A DNA stretch of 50,449 bases from a virus. Position 1 is the stretch's first letter. Each line of letters begins with the position of its first letter. Both the position numbers and the translations under genes were made by a program. Where the stretch lies: the IMG/VR virus record IMGVR_UViG_3300048571_000078, positions 1 through 50,449 of that record, one strand, 5' to 3'. The notes under the pieces are model-generated. The model ran no database searches, had not been told where the DNA came from, and worked only from the letters and a program-made list of their open reading frames with translations. Of this stretch, positions 35,065 through 44,393 are shown in pieces.

Positions 35065-38000
35065 AATCTGATAATCTAACGGTTTGTATATTTAATAATC
35101 TACTTAAATTATAAGTTATATCTTGGATTTCTTGGATTGTTAGTAGTCTATCATAAAATATAGCCCCTAGAAAGATTCCATTTATTGAATTTGCTCCATA
35201 ACTAGAACCAAGACCTGACCCGATAGTATCTATAGTCATAGGTAATGCAGTTCTAAAACAATAAATACCTATTGACTCATTGTTAAACTTATCTGTATCA
35301 TTTACTTGTACACCATTTCGATAAACATCTAATATAGGTTCTCCGTAACTAGATGCATCACTACTAAATATATCTAATACCGTATCGTAATCACTAATAA
35401 CTACAGTAGATGAAGTTAACTGAGAATAAATACCATAATCTGCAATTGCTGAGTTTAACGTTATAGGAGAGGTGTAACTTCCGTTTCTATATATTTTTAC
35501 TTGTTGAGTTAAGGGCAAAGCTAAGAGAAAATCGCTATTATATATATCTAAATCATATATAGAGGTATTAGTTAAAGTAAAAATAGGAGTAGTTATATTA
35601 GTATTGAATATTTTTAACACACCATCTATATCAAATATCATATACTTATTAGTTGCTTTATCAACCACAGCTAATACAGTATCAGGGTAGGTAGCTTCCT
35701 GAGTCCATGTAGTACCATACGTTAAAACTCTACCTTCTCCTGTAAAAAATACGATACTAGCTCTTGTAGACGACATAGATAGTCTCACACAACTTGAACT
35801 ACCTGTTATTATCTGTGTAGGAGTTGCTGACCATAAAATATTAAATTTATAATAATAAATATTATTAGTTCCTAGTTCACTAGCAAAGAAGCCAGTCCCA
35901 TCATTATTAATAGTTACAGAATGCCCAAAGGAATTAGCATTAGATGCAGTAGAAGATGTACCTAGATGTAATGTCTTAGTCCATGTAGTAGCGACACCTA
36001 CTTTACTCCATATTTGTACAACACCTTCTCCGTTATTAGCTTCAGGAAAACCTAGTATAATATGCTGACCATTTTCACTAATATCGATAGAAGCGTTATT
36101 AATTAACCCAGGAGCTTGTAAATTTAAATTTAATTCTATAGGAGTTGTTATCCAGTTATTACCATTTTTCTGAAGTACCTTTACTTTTTGATTTGGTTCG
36201 TCAATAAATACACAAAAATTACCATTCTTTGCTACTGTAGGTTTTCTATATACACCTGTTAAAGCATGTACTTTTACATAAGAAGAATTATTAACTTGTA
36301 AGTCACCTATATACTCACCAGTAGCTCCTCCATTAAAAGTATAACCATCTGACTTGCCTACATATAATCTATTATTTACTGTATTAAGTTCCTGATAAAT
36401 ATAGAAAATAGTCCGTACATTACTAATGGCTTGACTTAATGTAATTCTTGTAGCATGATTGGTTATTTTATATAACTTTCCATTACTTATACTAGTAATT
36501 AAAGAAGTAGAAGTAGTACCATTTACACCAACCCACCCTTGTAGAGAATCTTGAGCTAATACTGCTTCTATAAATCCAGGTAATTGGATGACATTTTTTA
36601 AATAAGGAGCAGTGTTAGTAATGTTTATCCTGGTAGTTACAGAATAGGTACCATTAGTTATGATTAAATCGATATAGGTTACTTTCTTATTTTTAGTTAT
36701 CAAACCTATATTTACATTAAAACTAATACTTGTAGTGCCTTTTAGTAACACAGGTAACGGAGGTATTGTAATACTTGTTTCTATGTTATCTGTATAGAAT
36801 GGTGTTTTTATATAGGCTTTATATGTTACATCTGAGGAATACTCAGGTTGAGTAATAGTCAAAGAGTTATTACTAGGGGTATTTATGGAGCTTGGTGCGG
36901 TAACTGTGAACGGTAAGCTAAAGGAGGGTACTATTGGTTTTGCATCAATTTGATGTAAATTAAACGGGTGTTCTAAAGGTACATAATCATTCTTTTTTAT
37001 AGCATGGGGTAGTAAAGCAATATCACTTCCTCCGAAAGTACTTTCACTATCTACTAAACGTATACAAAAATAATACAAATGTACATAATTTGATATATTA
37101 GTTACTCCATTAAAATTATAATTAAAAGCATAAGCTAACGAAACAGGTTTAACTAATTTACCTGTTATTGTAGATTGAAGAACACTATTTGCATATACAG
37201 AGAAGTTATTATTTCTAACAATTATTTCGATATTAACGTAAGTTGTAAGGTCTACGCTTATAGTAAGAGCTTGAGCGAGACCGCTTCCCTGTAACCAGTA
37301 ACAGAACTGTAACGTGTTGGTTATGTGATTATATTTTAAATAGTAACTTCTCGATGTAATACTTTCTTGAGAAGTAAATACAATAATAGAAGTATTTTTA
37401 GAGGGTAAATAGAAAGAAGTGTTTAATACGTACTCTAAGGGGTGCTGTCTGCTAGTTTTCTCTTTCCATAAAGCTAAACCACGAGGATTGATACTCATCT
37501 GAGTACCTGTTAAAGATGGTGCTATCTTATATACATTATCAAGAGGAGAATAATAAGTAAATTGGTCTTGTGCGGGATACACCTCTCCATTTGACTGAGA
37601 CCCGAATAAATATAGTACCGGGGATATTTCTGCTTTTACTGCTTTATAGTACTTTTTATAGGAGTCTAAGGACTTTGAGTGAACATCTTTAAAATCGCCA
37701 TTTTTACTAAATAATATAGATTGGGCTTTAAAACTATAACTATTAGAGTTAATAGCATTCTTACCGATTAATAAATCACCTTCAATAGAAGGGAAGTAAA
37801 ATTCATTCCAAGAAGCTATTAACTGCAAATTTACAAATAACTTTAATGTAGTTCCAGTACGAAATACTTGTATAAAGTTCCATGAGTTATTTATGCTTAA
37901 CGGTTTATCGACAACAATAGTGTCCCCGAATAGCACAGAATAAAGTAAACTAACTTTATTTAATTGTCTATCCAATACAATCGCTAATTTTAAATCACTA

Positions 38001-38275
38001 TCGATAGAAAATACAGGCAGTAATGTATCAAATTTAAACCATCCTTGTATAGACCAATTAACTGGCACAAGTTGAGTTGATTTATTTATATAACCAGGGG
38101 TAAAATTTACTGAATTAGATGCAAACATTACATCCGTCACAAGGGTAGTAGTTCCATTTAAATCAGTAGATGTTAAATCATCTAACTTATAGTAAAACGA
38201 TGTATCTGGCTTATATAGATTATCTATAGGTGTTGTTGTATAGATAGAATCTCTCTTCTGTGTTTTAATTGGCAT
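35057..38275 (-). CDS. Large fibre with LamG-like and propeller-like domains
   Basis: A 1072-residue protein, beta-rich throughout. Residues about 20-215 form a LamG-like unit (VNWSIQGWFKFD, then SWNFIQVFRTGTTLKLFVN). A second follows at about 225-440. An Ig-like part lies near 470-560. Residues about 570-920 contain FG-GAP/propeller-like blades (SIDISENGQHIILGFPEAN, then NSFGHSVTINNDGTGFFAS). The last 120 residues end in a LamG closing pattern (GIFLGAIFYDRLLTIQEIQD) seen on phage fibres. It is probably a receptor-binding appendage, separate from the tail block and transcribed in the opposite direction. Confidence 0.75.
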   Translation of the reverse strand: MPIKTQKRDSIYTTTPIDNLYKPDTSFYYKLDDLTSTDLNGTTTLVTDVMFASNSVNFTPGYINKSTQLVPVNWSIQGWFKFDTLLPVFSIDSDLKLAIVLDRQLNKVSLLYSVLFGDTIVVDKPLSINNSWNFIQVFRTGTTLKLFVNLQLIASWNEFYFPSIEGDLLIGKNAINSNSYSFKAQSILFSKNGDFKDVHSKSLDSYKKYYKAVKAEISPVLYLFGSQSNGEVYPAQDQFTYYSPLDNVYKIAPSLTGTQMSINPRGLALWKEKTSRQHPLEYVLNTSFYLPSKNTSIIVFTSQESITSRSYYLKYNHITNTLQFCYWLQGSGLAQALTISVDLTTYVNIEIIVRNNNFSVYANSVLQSTITGKLVKPVSLAYAFNYNFNGVTNISNYVHLYYFCIRLVDSESTFGGSDIALLPHAIKKNDYVPLEHPFNLHQIDAKPIVPSFSLPFTVTAPSSINTPSNNSLTITQPEYSSDVTYKAYIKTPFYTDNIETSITIPPLPVLLKGTTSISFNVNIGLITKNKKVTYIDLIITNGTYSVTTRINITNTAPYLKNVIQLPGFIEAVLAQDSLQGWVGVNGTTSTSLITSISNGKLYKITNHATRITLSQAISNVRTIFYIYQELNTVNNRLYVGKSDGYTFNGGATGEYIGDLQVNNSSYVKVHALTGVYRKPTVAKNGNFCVFIDEPNQKVKVLQKNGNNWITTPIELNLNLQAPGLINNASIDISENGQHIILGFPEANNGEGVVQIWSKVGVATTWTKTLHLGTSSTASNANSFGHSVTINNDGTGFFASELGTNNIYYYKFNILWSATPTQIITGSSSCVRLSMSSTRASIVFFTGEGRVLTYGTTWTQEATYPDTVLAVVDKATNKYMIFDIDGVLKIFNTNITTPIFTLTNTSIYDLDIYNSDFLLALPLTQQVKIYRNGSYTSPITLNSAIADYGIYSQLTSSTVVISDYDTVLDIFSSDASSYGEPILDVYRNGVQVNDTDKFNNESIGIYCFRTALPMTIDTIGSGLGSSYGANSINGIFLGAIFYDRLLTIQEIQDITYNLSRLLNIQTVRLSDYV

Positions 38276-38276
38276 A

Positions 38277-38465
38277 TTAGTTTTCTAAGGGAGGTACATC
38301 ATGAAATGTAGCTGGAGGTGAGTAGTCTGTTCTATCGTCGCCTTCTAAAGGGTCTGTTACAACTTCATCATCTATACCATAAAATATTACATATAATGAA
38401 TCTGTATCTTCTTCTGTTAATAGAGCGTTGTCTCTTATTATAATTGTCTTATCAGGTTGAGTCAT
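38277..38465 (-). CDS. Small acidic hypothetical protein
   Basis: A 62-residue, strongly acidic protein (EEDTDSLYVIFYGIDDEVV). It has no membrane segment. It lies one base before the fibre gene in the same operon, the position of a small fibre chaperone or attachment peptide. Function is not recognisable. The start is preceded by AT-rich sequence without a clear ribosome binding site. Confidence 0.5.
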   Translation of the reverse strand: MTQPDKTIIIRDNALLTEEDTDSLYVIFYGIDDEVVTDPLEGDDRTDYSPPATFHDVPPLEN

Positions 38466-38484
38466 AGCTAATTGTCTTTATTTA

Positions 38485-38838
38485 TTAAATAAATATGATA
38501 CGGTGTACGTACCCAGTCAATGATATTTTATTAGCACTACTAGCAAAAGCACTAACGACTAACCCACTAGAAACTTTATTACCTCTTAGTAAAGGAATTA
38601 AACCTCTGCCTGGTGGTATCACTTGACTAAGTAATTGATACGCATTAGTACCACCTAAACATAGTGTAAGTAATACATCTTCCGCTGAATAATTAAAGGC
38701 TTCTATCCATAATTCATCAAAATCTGTGGATGATGATGTATGTACTACATTCGGTGATGCAGAACTAATTGAAGTTATATTTATTGGTAAGTAATTACCG
38801 TTAGCGGATAATGGTTGTATTTGATATGTTGGCTTCAT
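38485..38838 (-). CDS. Small virion decoration-like beta protein
   Basis: A 117-residue protein and first gene of the minus-strand operon. The sequence order (DELWIEAFNYSAEDVLLTL, then a G-G-T loop, VIPPGRGLIPLL, GLVVSAFASSANKISL and a final GYVHRI) is a pattern I recognise from small beta-sandwich proteins encoded near head or fibre genes of aquatic phages. They probably decorate the virion. The exact role is unknown. Confidence 0.55.
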   Translation of the reverse strand: MKPTYQIQPLSANGNYLPINITSISSASPNVVHTSSSTDFDELWIEAFNYSAEDVLLTLCLGGTNAYQLLSQVIPPGRGLIPLLRGNKVSSGLVVSAFASSANKISLTGYVHRIIFI

Positions 38839-38895
38839 TATAGATATAGGTTATTATAGATACTAATACTTATTAATTTTAGCAGAGATAGATAT
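38839..38895. promoter_or_regulatory. Divergent promoter region with direct repeats
   Basis: A 57-bp AT-rich gap separates the start of the minus-strand operon from the RuvC-like gene. The octamer TATAGATA occurs at 38839-38846 and 38855-38862, a 16-bp period. It must contain at least one promoter per direction, but no clear -35/-10 pair is evident. Confidence 0.35.
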
Positions 38896-39378
38896 ATGAT
38901 AATTGGAATTGACCCTGGTGTAAATAATATAGGATTAGCTGTACTTAGTGATGATGCTTCTACTGTACTTGATACACAGTTATGGTCTATAAGTAAACCT
39001 GACCTTAAAGGATACGATGAATTTGTAAATAAATTACATGAGTTTCTTTATAAACTTAAGTTAGACTTTGATACAGCAATACTTGCTATTGAAAAACCAT
39101 TCTTTACCCCAAAAACGTTAGCTAATAATATACGTACATTAGAAGTTATTGGTTTAATGAAATATGCCGCTTATATGTGTGTTAAAGAAGAGAATTTAAT
39201 AATGATTCCCCCTACTTCAGTAAAAAAAGTAATGACTGGTAAAGGAAATGCACCAAAAGAATTAGTAATTCAAGCAGTTAATGCTAAATATAAACTAGAA
39301 GCAGATATAGCTGTATCTCATATAGCTGATGCAATTGCTATTGGTTATACCGCTTATATGCAACGACAAGGTGCGTAA
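38896..39378 (+). CDS. RuvC-like Holliday junction resolvase
   Basis: A 160-residue protein of the usual RuvC length. It starts IIGIDPGVNNIGLAVL with catalytic Asp6, has LAIEKPFF with Glu66, and ends with SHIADAIAIG holding His142 and Asp145. These four positions match the acidic/His metal-binding set of Thermus-type RuvC. It cuts branched DNA such as Holliday junctions and in phages clears recombination intermediates before packaging. No RuvA/RuvB partner is in the window. The gene ends overlapping the next start by one base (TAATG), so it is co-expressed with fibre genes. Confidence 0.85.
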   Translation: MIIGIDPGVNNIGLAVLSDDASTVLDTQLWSISKPDLKGYDEFVNKLHEFLYKLKLDFDTAILAIEKPFFTPKTLANNIRTLEVIGLMKYAAYMCVKEENLIMIPPTSVKKVMTGKGNAPKELVIQAVNAKYKLEADIAVSHIADAIAIGYTAYMQRQGA

Positions 39379-40115
39379 TGAGTGCAGTTCAAGATTATAT
39401 AACAGTCAATGACTTATCTGCCTTAGTTTGGTTAAATGCTGACTCAGGTAACACAACAATTGCAGGTAATTTGTTTACATGGATGAATGAGCTAGGTGGT
39501 TCTTCTACTGATTTTATTCAAAATAACCTAAGTAATCATCCAGTAGTTAGCTCTAATGGTATTAGTTTCACATCTAATTCTTTTTTGTATTCTCGAAGTG
39601 CATTATTTGTTGATGTTAATGATTATACAATAATTGCATTATCTAAAGATGATTTAACAATGCCTCAAGTATTAGTAAAACTTCAACAAGGCATAGCAAG
39701 TACTGAATATGATTTAGTTGCAGGTAAAATACAACAAAAATATCGACCTTATCAAAATACCGATATAGTTACTAGTGACACTGCAAATACTAATGAAGTA
39801 GCTGCTATGGTTGTAAAGCGAAGAGTCAAGTATGGAGACACTAAATTAGAAGTGCAAGGTGTTCAGTCTAATCATAAAAATTTAATTAACTCTTGGAGAT
39901 TTGATAGTGATAATAGTATAATAGGTCAAGGTACTCTAAATAATCTATATCATTTTTTATGTTTTGATGAAATAGTAGATACAGTTCATGTAGAAGCTAT
40001 TATCAATTTATTAATCTATAGTACCCCTGTGCTTAACCCTAATCCATACTGGGATTTACTACAGGACATTACCTGGGATTCTCTGACAACTCCTCTATGG
40101 GATAATATTCTATGA
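39378..40115 (+). CDS. Structural protein, concanavalin-like
   Basis: A 245-residue beta-rich protein coupled to the RuvC-like gene. The beginning (DLSALVWLNADSG, then LFTWMNELGGSSTDFIQ) is the typical opening of LamG/concanavalin-like domains in phage appendages. The C-terminus (LNPNPYWDLLQDITWDSL) echoes the PYW-x-x-L phrases that flank LamG units in the 23645 protein. It may be a short fibre or an adaptor. No enzyme signature is seen. Confidence 0.55.
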   Translation: MSAVQDYITVNDLSALVWLNADSGNTTIAGNLFTWMNELGGSSTDFIQNNLSNHPVVSSNGISFTSNSFLYSRSALFVDVNDYTIIALSKDDLTMPQVLVKLQQGIASTEYDLVAGKIQQKYRPYQNTDIVTSDTANTNEVAAMVVKRRVKYGDTKLEVQGVQSNHKNLINSWRFDSDNSIIGQGTLNNLYHFLCFDEIVDTVHVEAIINLLIYSTPVLNPNPYWDLLQDITWDSLTTPLWDNIL

Positions 40116-40495
40116 CCTATATAAATTTTGCTTCTAAAAACGAACCAGCAGACCCTTCTAAACTAAGAGTAAGAGGTGGTCGTAACATTACTTATGAAGA
40201 TAAACAATATAAAATACAATCTATCGATAAATCCCCTCGCTCTAGTAAAAAATATGTAGCCACTGTAAAAAACATATCAGATAATACTTCTAAGAAAGTT
40301 CACTGGGGAGCTGTAGGGTATGATGATTACTATGTACATAAAGATAAGAAACGAAGAGATAATTTTCAAAAGAGACATGGTGCTATTAAGACAAAAGATG
40401 GTAAAATAGCTTCAGATAATCCACTTCAGCCCGCTTATTACAGTACAAAGGCTTCATGGAGTTATATGGGAAAGGTAACTACATTTCATGGATAA
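40112..40495 (+). CDS. Small basic DUF5754-like protein with terminal SYM motif
   Basis: A 127-residue, strongly basic protein. Residues 62-90 (KVHWGAVGYDDYYVHKD, then RRDNFQKRHG) follow a pattern I associate with the DUF5754 family of giant viruses and some phages, in which a G-x-x-G-Y-x-D-Y core precedes HKD and a basic run. The C-terminus carries WSYMGK at residues 116-121. It overlaps the previous gene by 4 bases and the next by 8. The role is unknown; packaging with DNA is a hypothesis based on charge and the shared tag. Confidence 0.6.
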   Translation: MTYINFASKNEPADPSKLRVRGGRNITYEDKQYKIQSIDKSPRSSKKYVATVKNISDNTSKKVHWGAVGYDDYYVHKDKKRRDNFQKRHGAIKTKDGKIASDNPLQPAYYSTKASWSYMGKVTTFHG

Positions 40496-40706
40496 GAAAC
40501 TTAAGTCTCATCAATATATCTCATCAAAAGAATGGGATAAAATACCAGAAAATCTAAGAAATAAAATACGCTCAAAAGAAACAGCATTAGGGGCTACTGA
40601 TGTTAAAACTACTCCTGTAAAAGAAGATAAAGAATTAACTAAGTTATACGCTAAAGCTAGAAGATTTGCGGATTGGTCTAAATTTAGTTACATGAGTTCA
40701 AAGTAA
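40488..40706 (+). CDS. Small basic protein ending in FSYMSSK
   Basis: A 72-residue basic protein that starts inside the end of the preceding gene. It reads MDKKLKSHQYISSKEWDKIP and ends KFSYMSSK, so the tag occupies the last seven residues. The DNA for the tag (TTACATGAGTTC at 40688-40699) is identical over 12 bases to that at 33118-33129 in the DUF5872-like gene. It has no other recognisable domain. The operon position links it to the DUF5754-like protein. Confidence 0.55.
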   Translation: MDKKLKSHQYISSKEWDKIPENLRNKIRSKETALGATDVKTTPVKEDKELTKLYAKARRFADWSKFSYMSSK

Positions 40707-40707
40707 T

Positions 40708-41919
40708 ATGCCAGCTTCTATTGGGTATTCAGTACCAGACATAACTGCTCTTAAAGCTATAGATGCTTCTATAAGAGTCACAGGTTACTTACGCTCTGTA
40801 GTGACTAAGAGAGCCTGGTACATGTTTATAAGTACCGCAACCGATATAGCTGATGATAATAATATAATTCAACCTACTACAGGAACAGGTAGATGGTTTA
40901 AGAGTTCAAGTCTAATCTTAGCTGCGGATATATTAGACTTTAATGAAAGTATTGATGATAGAATAGGTGTCTTGTTAAATGATAGTGCTACTCTTGATGT
41001 AGTGTATGATGATACAACTAATAGTCTAACTATTAATATAAAGACTGATAGTATATCTGATTCTCAGGTTAGCTCTCTTAGTATTGCCACGATAAATGGA
41101 CTTACAGCAGCATTAAATGCTAAAGCCGATATAAGTCATATACATAATCCTTCTAATATAACTGATTTAACTGAGTTTATTGATGATAGAGTTAGTGCTC
41201 TTATTCAACAAGGAACAGGTATAACAGTTAACTATAATGATACTAGTAATACATTAACTATATCGGCACAGACTGTACCTTTACAGGTTAAAAATGAAGG
41301 TAGTGTTCTAGGTAACGCTACAAGTTTAGATGTGGTTGGTGCTTTAGCTAATTTAACTCTAAATGGTAACGAAGCAACACTAACTATAACTTCTCCTGCT
41401 CAAGATAAAATAGAAATATTTGATAGTAATAATGCTTCTCAAGGATTTGTAAGTCAGATAAGATTTACAGGCAGTGGTGTTAGTTCTGTGACTATTGCTA
41501 ATGATAGAGCTACAATAGATATCACTGGCGGAGGTAGTGGTACTTCGACAATAGCTGAACAAAACTATACGGTAGTAAGTAATTCCCTTGCAGCTAACGC
41601 ATCTCAAACGATATCATTTCCAACTGAAGTAGGATTATTTGTACGAAAGATTACTTCTAATTTCTTCTGTAGAATTCGTATTTATATCGACGCTATTAGT
41701 GCTTCTAACGATTTAGTACGTACAGTAGCTACCGAATTGCAAGGAGAACATGGTTGTTTATTTGAAGGTGTATTGACTCCTACTAATCTTGTGTTAGACT
41801 TATCACCTCCTGTAATATTATATAAAAAAGATATAAATAGTCCTTTATTTATGACTATCAATAATTTAGATAGTTCCCCTAGAACTTTTAACATTGTCCT
41901 TAATACATTAAAATGGTAA
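40708..41919 (+). CDS. Tail fibre-like protein with beta-repeat modules
   Basis: A 403-residue protein, starting one base after the previous stop. Residues 1-70 form an N-terminal attachment-type module (YSVPDITALKAIDASIRVTG, then IIQPTTGTGRWF). Two repeats follow: FNESIDDRIGVLLNDSATLD with YDDTTNSLTINI, and TEFIDDRVSALIQQGTGITV with YNDTSNTLTISA. These are the knob-like repeats common in cyanophage-type fibres. The C-terminal 200 residues are beta-rich and Ser/Thr-rich with a Gly-rich hinge (DITGGGSGTST). It probably forms a trimeric appendage. Confidence 0.6.
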   Translation: MPASIGYSVPDITALKAIDASIRVTGYLRSVVTKRAWYMFISTATDIADDNNIIQPTTGTGRWFKSSSLILAADILDFNESIDDRIGVLLNDSATLDVVYDDTTNSLTINIKTDSISDSQVSSLSIATINGLTAALNAKADISHIHNPSNITDLTEFIDDRVSALIQQGTGITVNYNDTSNTLTISAQTVPLQVKNEGSVLGNATSLDVVGALANLTLNGNEATLTITSPAQDKIEIFDSNNASQGFVSQIRFTGSGVSSVTIANDRATIDITGGGSGTSTIAEQNYTVVSNSLAANASQTISFPTEVGLFVRKITSNFFCRIRIYIDAISASNDLVRTVATELQGEHGCLFEGVLTPTNLVLDLSPPVILYKKDINSPLFMTINNLDSSPRTFNIVLNTLKW

Positions 41920-41923
41920 CATT

Positions 41924-43120
41924 ATGCCTGCTGCTTCACTTATTGATTCCTACTTACCAGCACCTTTTAACCGAAAGGTAGATTTTCATGCTGCTTTCAA
42001 AGCGTCAGTAGAAGCGGCTGGCTTTCCTGCTGCTGATATAGATGTGTTCGATAGAGCAGATAGTGAATATGTAAATAGTTTTGGAACTACGTATTTTGGT
42101 GCGGGTACAGTTGGTTCTATACGAGGTTTTGTTAAAGAAATAGTTTTTAATGGTAGCTCTAAAGGTACTATACAGATTTGTTTTTTTACTAGAACCATCC
42201 GAAGTACTACTTATGGAGGGTACGGAGCTGCTATTCCATATTTAGATTTACAGTTCGTTCCTGGCTTTTTTATAGTACAAGGAGGATGGAATAGTACAAC
42301 TAAGTTACCTAATAATGCATTATCTACAATTAGTGGATGGGGAGTTAATAGCTCACCCGATTCTTCTGCTTCTTCTTTTTGGGGTGTAAGCGGAGCGATT
42401 GGTACTCTAGGCTCACCCTTAGCATCAGTGGGAGGAAGTGGTGATAGAGTAAGATGTATATTAAATAATACTAATCCTATTAAATTTACCGCTATTAATC
42501 ACCCAGAAATACGAGGGGTGTATATACAGCAGGCAGAAAAATTACCACATTTTATAGGTGTATGTAGACCTACAGACAAACCTGCTACATGGGATGAGAA
42601 TATTTATCCTTATGTATTAGCGTCAGAAAACTCTAGTTTCTTTACTTACCGTGGCTTTTATGGTGCTCTAAGTCCTTACAATACAATAATCACTGACCAT
42701 AGTTTTCTTAACTTCCCTGGCTGTGTTTTATGGGTAAATGACTATAATAACAATACATTTACAGAGCCAGGATTAGGTAGGACAGCTAATCCTGGTAGCA
42801 CTCCTGTAAATCCTATTAATCCTGCGAATAATAACAAAAGGGAAGTAATTACTGCCCCTTATATAATTAATAGATTTGGTGGTGCTGGGCTTGAATCTAG
42901 TAGATGGTTGTTAGGTCAGTATTCAGATGATATTGTAATAACTAATAGTATAGGATTAGACTTTAAAGATAAGATAATCGTATCTCCTGGTACTGAAGAG
43001 TATACAGTAATCACTACACCTGAAGTAGGAAATTATAGTCAAGGCCCAAGTATGTCTTATAGAAAGATAGGTGATGGTTCTTATTATAATTACTATGTAG
43101 TAGCACTTAGGACAACATAA
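41924..43120 (+). CDS. Putative virion appendage protein
   Basis: A 398-residue protein rich in Gly, Pro, Tyr, Phe and Trp, with an N-terminal helical part (FNRKVDFHAAFKASVEAAG) and long beta-rich stretches. The C-terminus reads SYRKIGDGSYYNYYVVALR. Its stop codon overlaps the next start. Composition and place between fibre genes suggest a globular adhesin or tip protein. The family is not recognised. Confidence 0.5.
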   Translation: MPAASLIDSYLPAPFNRKVDFHAAFKASVEAAGFPAADIDVFDRADSEYVNSFGTTYFGAGTVGSIRGFVKEIVFNGSSKGTIQICFFTRTIRSTTYGGYGAAIPYLDLQFVPGFFIVQGGWNSTTKLPNNALSTISGWGVNSSPDSSASSFWGVSGAIGTLGSPLASVGGSGDRVRCILNNTNPIKFTAINHPEIRGVYIQQAEKLPHFIGVCRPTDKPATWDENIYPYVLASENSSFFTYRGFYGALSPYNTIITDHSFLNFPGCVLWVNDYNNNTFTEPGLGRTANPGSTPVNPINPANNNKREVITAPYIINRFGGAGLESSRWLLGQYSDDIVITNSIGLDFKDKIIVSPGTEEYTVITTPEVGNYSQGPSMSYRKIGDGSYYNYYVVALRTT

Positions 43121-44367
43121 TGACTACCATATATTCCCCCTTAGATTTAACAAGTAATATCTCTAATGGATTCCTAGTACCTTCTGCTAGTTCTAATACT
43201 ACTGATGCTTGGTTAGCATTTAACTCTAATACATCTGATTATTGGTCTCCTAGTACATCTACAACAGGAGAGTTTATTCAGATAGATTTAGGTACCTCTA
43301 TGGTCGTATCTCTAGTAAGAGTGTTATGTGATACAACCATAGCTACTCCTACAGCAATTACAATAGCAGGTTCTTCAAATGGAACTACTTTTACAAATAT
43401 AACTGCTTTTACAGGTTTAACTTTTGCTTCAGGTGTATTTACTAATTTAGTAGTGACTATCCCTGCTAATACTACATATAGACATTACAGACTAATTCTA
43501 GTTAATCAAAACGGCAGTGCTAGTAGATTAATCTCTGTTCAACTTGGTAGACCCTCTCTTACTACTTTTAACAAAGTAAGTATAAAACCTAGCAAGATTA
43601 AACAAGCTGATTTATTTGTAGATGTTCCTTATTGGGATACACAATTAGAACGACCTTTAAAATCTGTAGATAATTTTGCTACGGTTAAATTACGTACTAC
43701 TGGTCAAATTACAAGACCTACTCAAGGACAAATATTCCCTAGAGGATACCCAATCACAAGTCAACCTATTACAATTAATCCACTCATAGCACCGAATTTA
43801 ACTGATTCCTCGGCTATATCAGTTAAACAAATCACTGGATTTGGTGGCGTTACTCCATATTTATCAAATCTAATAGCTGCTTGTGGCGCATCTTATCAAC
43901 CTACTGGTAGTTTCTGTAATAAGATATATAAAGATGCTCAAGACGTAATTTGGAAACATATAAAAGCAGATGGTGCCACATGGAATAATTTTGGATATAC
44001 AGGTACAGGTGTATTAGTTATCGATTTATTAACTCTTACTAGTTTTAATCGAGCTTGTATATTTCAGATGTTTGATGACTCTAAAATCACCCATATTGAA
44101 TTATTCTCTCATCCTTCTAGTTCTAATACTATTCCTATTAATACTGATACTGGGTGGGTATCTATTGGAGGAGAATTTGCTATAGGTGCTGGTACTACTG
44201 GGTATCTCGGGTATCTACCCTTAGATGGAGCAATAGTCAGTAATCCTACTATTTTTAATTTTAATAATATTAGTTCACGTTATTTAAAACTACACTGTAG
44301 AAATACCGGAGTTTTAGGTGGTTCGACTTATATAGAATTAGGTGGTTTTAAACTCTTCAATGTATAA
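43120..44367 (+). CDS. Adhesin-like protein with F5/8 type C (discoidin) domain
   Basis: A 415-residue protein. Residues about 10-150 match the F5/8C pattern: DAWLAFNSNTSDYW, GEFIQIDLGTSMVVSLVRV and TYRHYRLILVNQNGS. These domains bind glycans. The last 150 residues (GVLVIDLLTLTSFNRACIF, then SRYLKLHCRNTGVLGGSTYI) repeat the same logic and may be a second, diverged discoidin-like unit. It lies within the plus-strand fibre block, so host-surface binding is likely. Confidence 0.68.
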   Translation: MTTIYSPLDLTSNISNGFLVPSASSNTTDAWLAFNSNTSDYWSPSTSTTGEFIQIDLGTSMVVSLVRVLCDTTIATPTAITIAGSSNGTTFTNITAFTGLTFASGVFTNLVVTIPANTTYRHYRLILVNQNGSASRLISVQLGRPSLTTFNKVSIKPSKIKQADLFVDVPYWDTQLERPLKSVDNFATVKLRTTGQITRPTQGQIFPRGYPITSQPITINPLIAPNLTDSSAISVKQITGFGGVTPYLSNLIAACGASYQPTGSFCNKIYKDAQDVIWKHIKADGATWNNFGYTGTGVLVIDLLTLTSFNRACIFQMFDDSKITHIELFSHPSSSNTIPINTDTGWVSIGGEFAIGAGTTGYLGYLPLDGAIVSNPTIFNFNNISSRYLKLHCRNTGVLGGSTYIELGGFKLFNV

Positions 44368-44393
44368 TAGAAATACTCTCATTAAAATAACTT

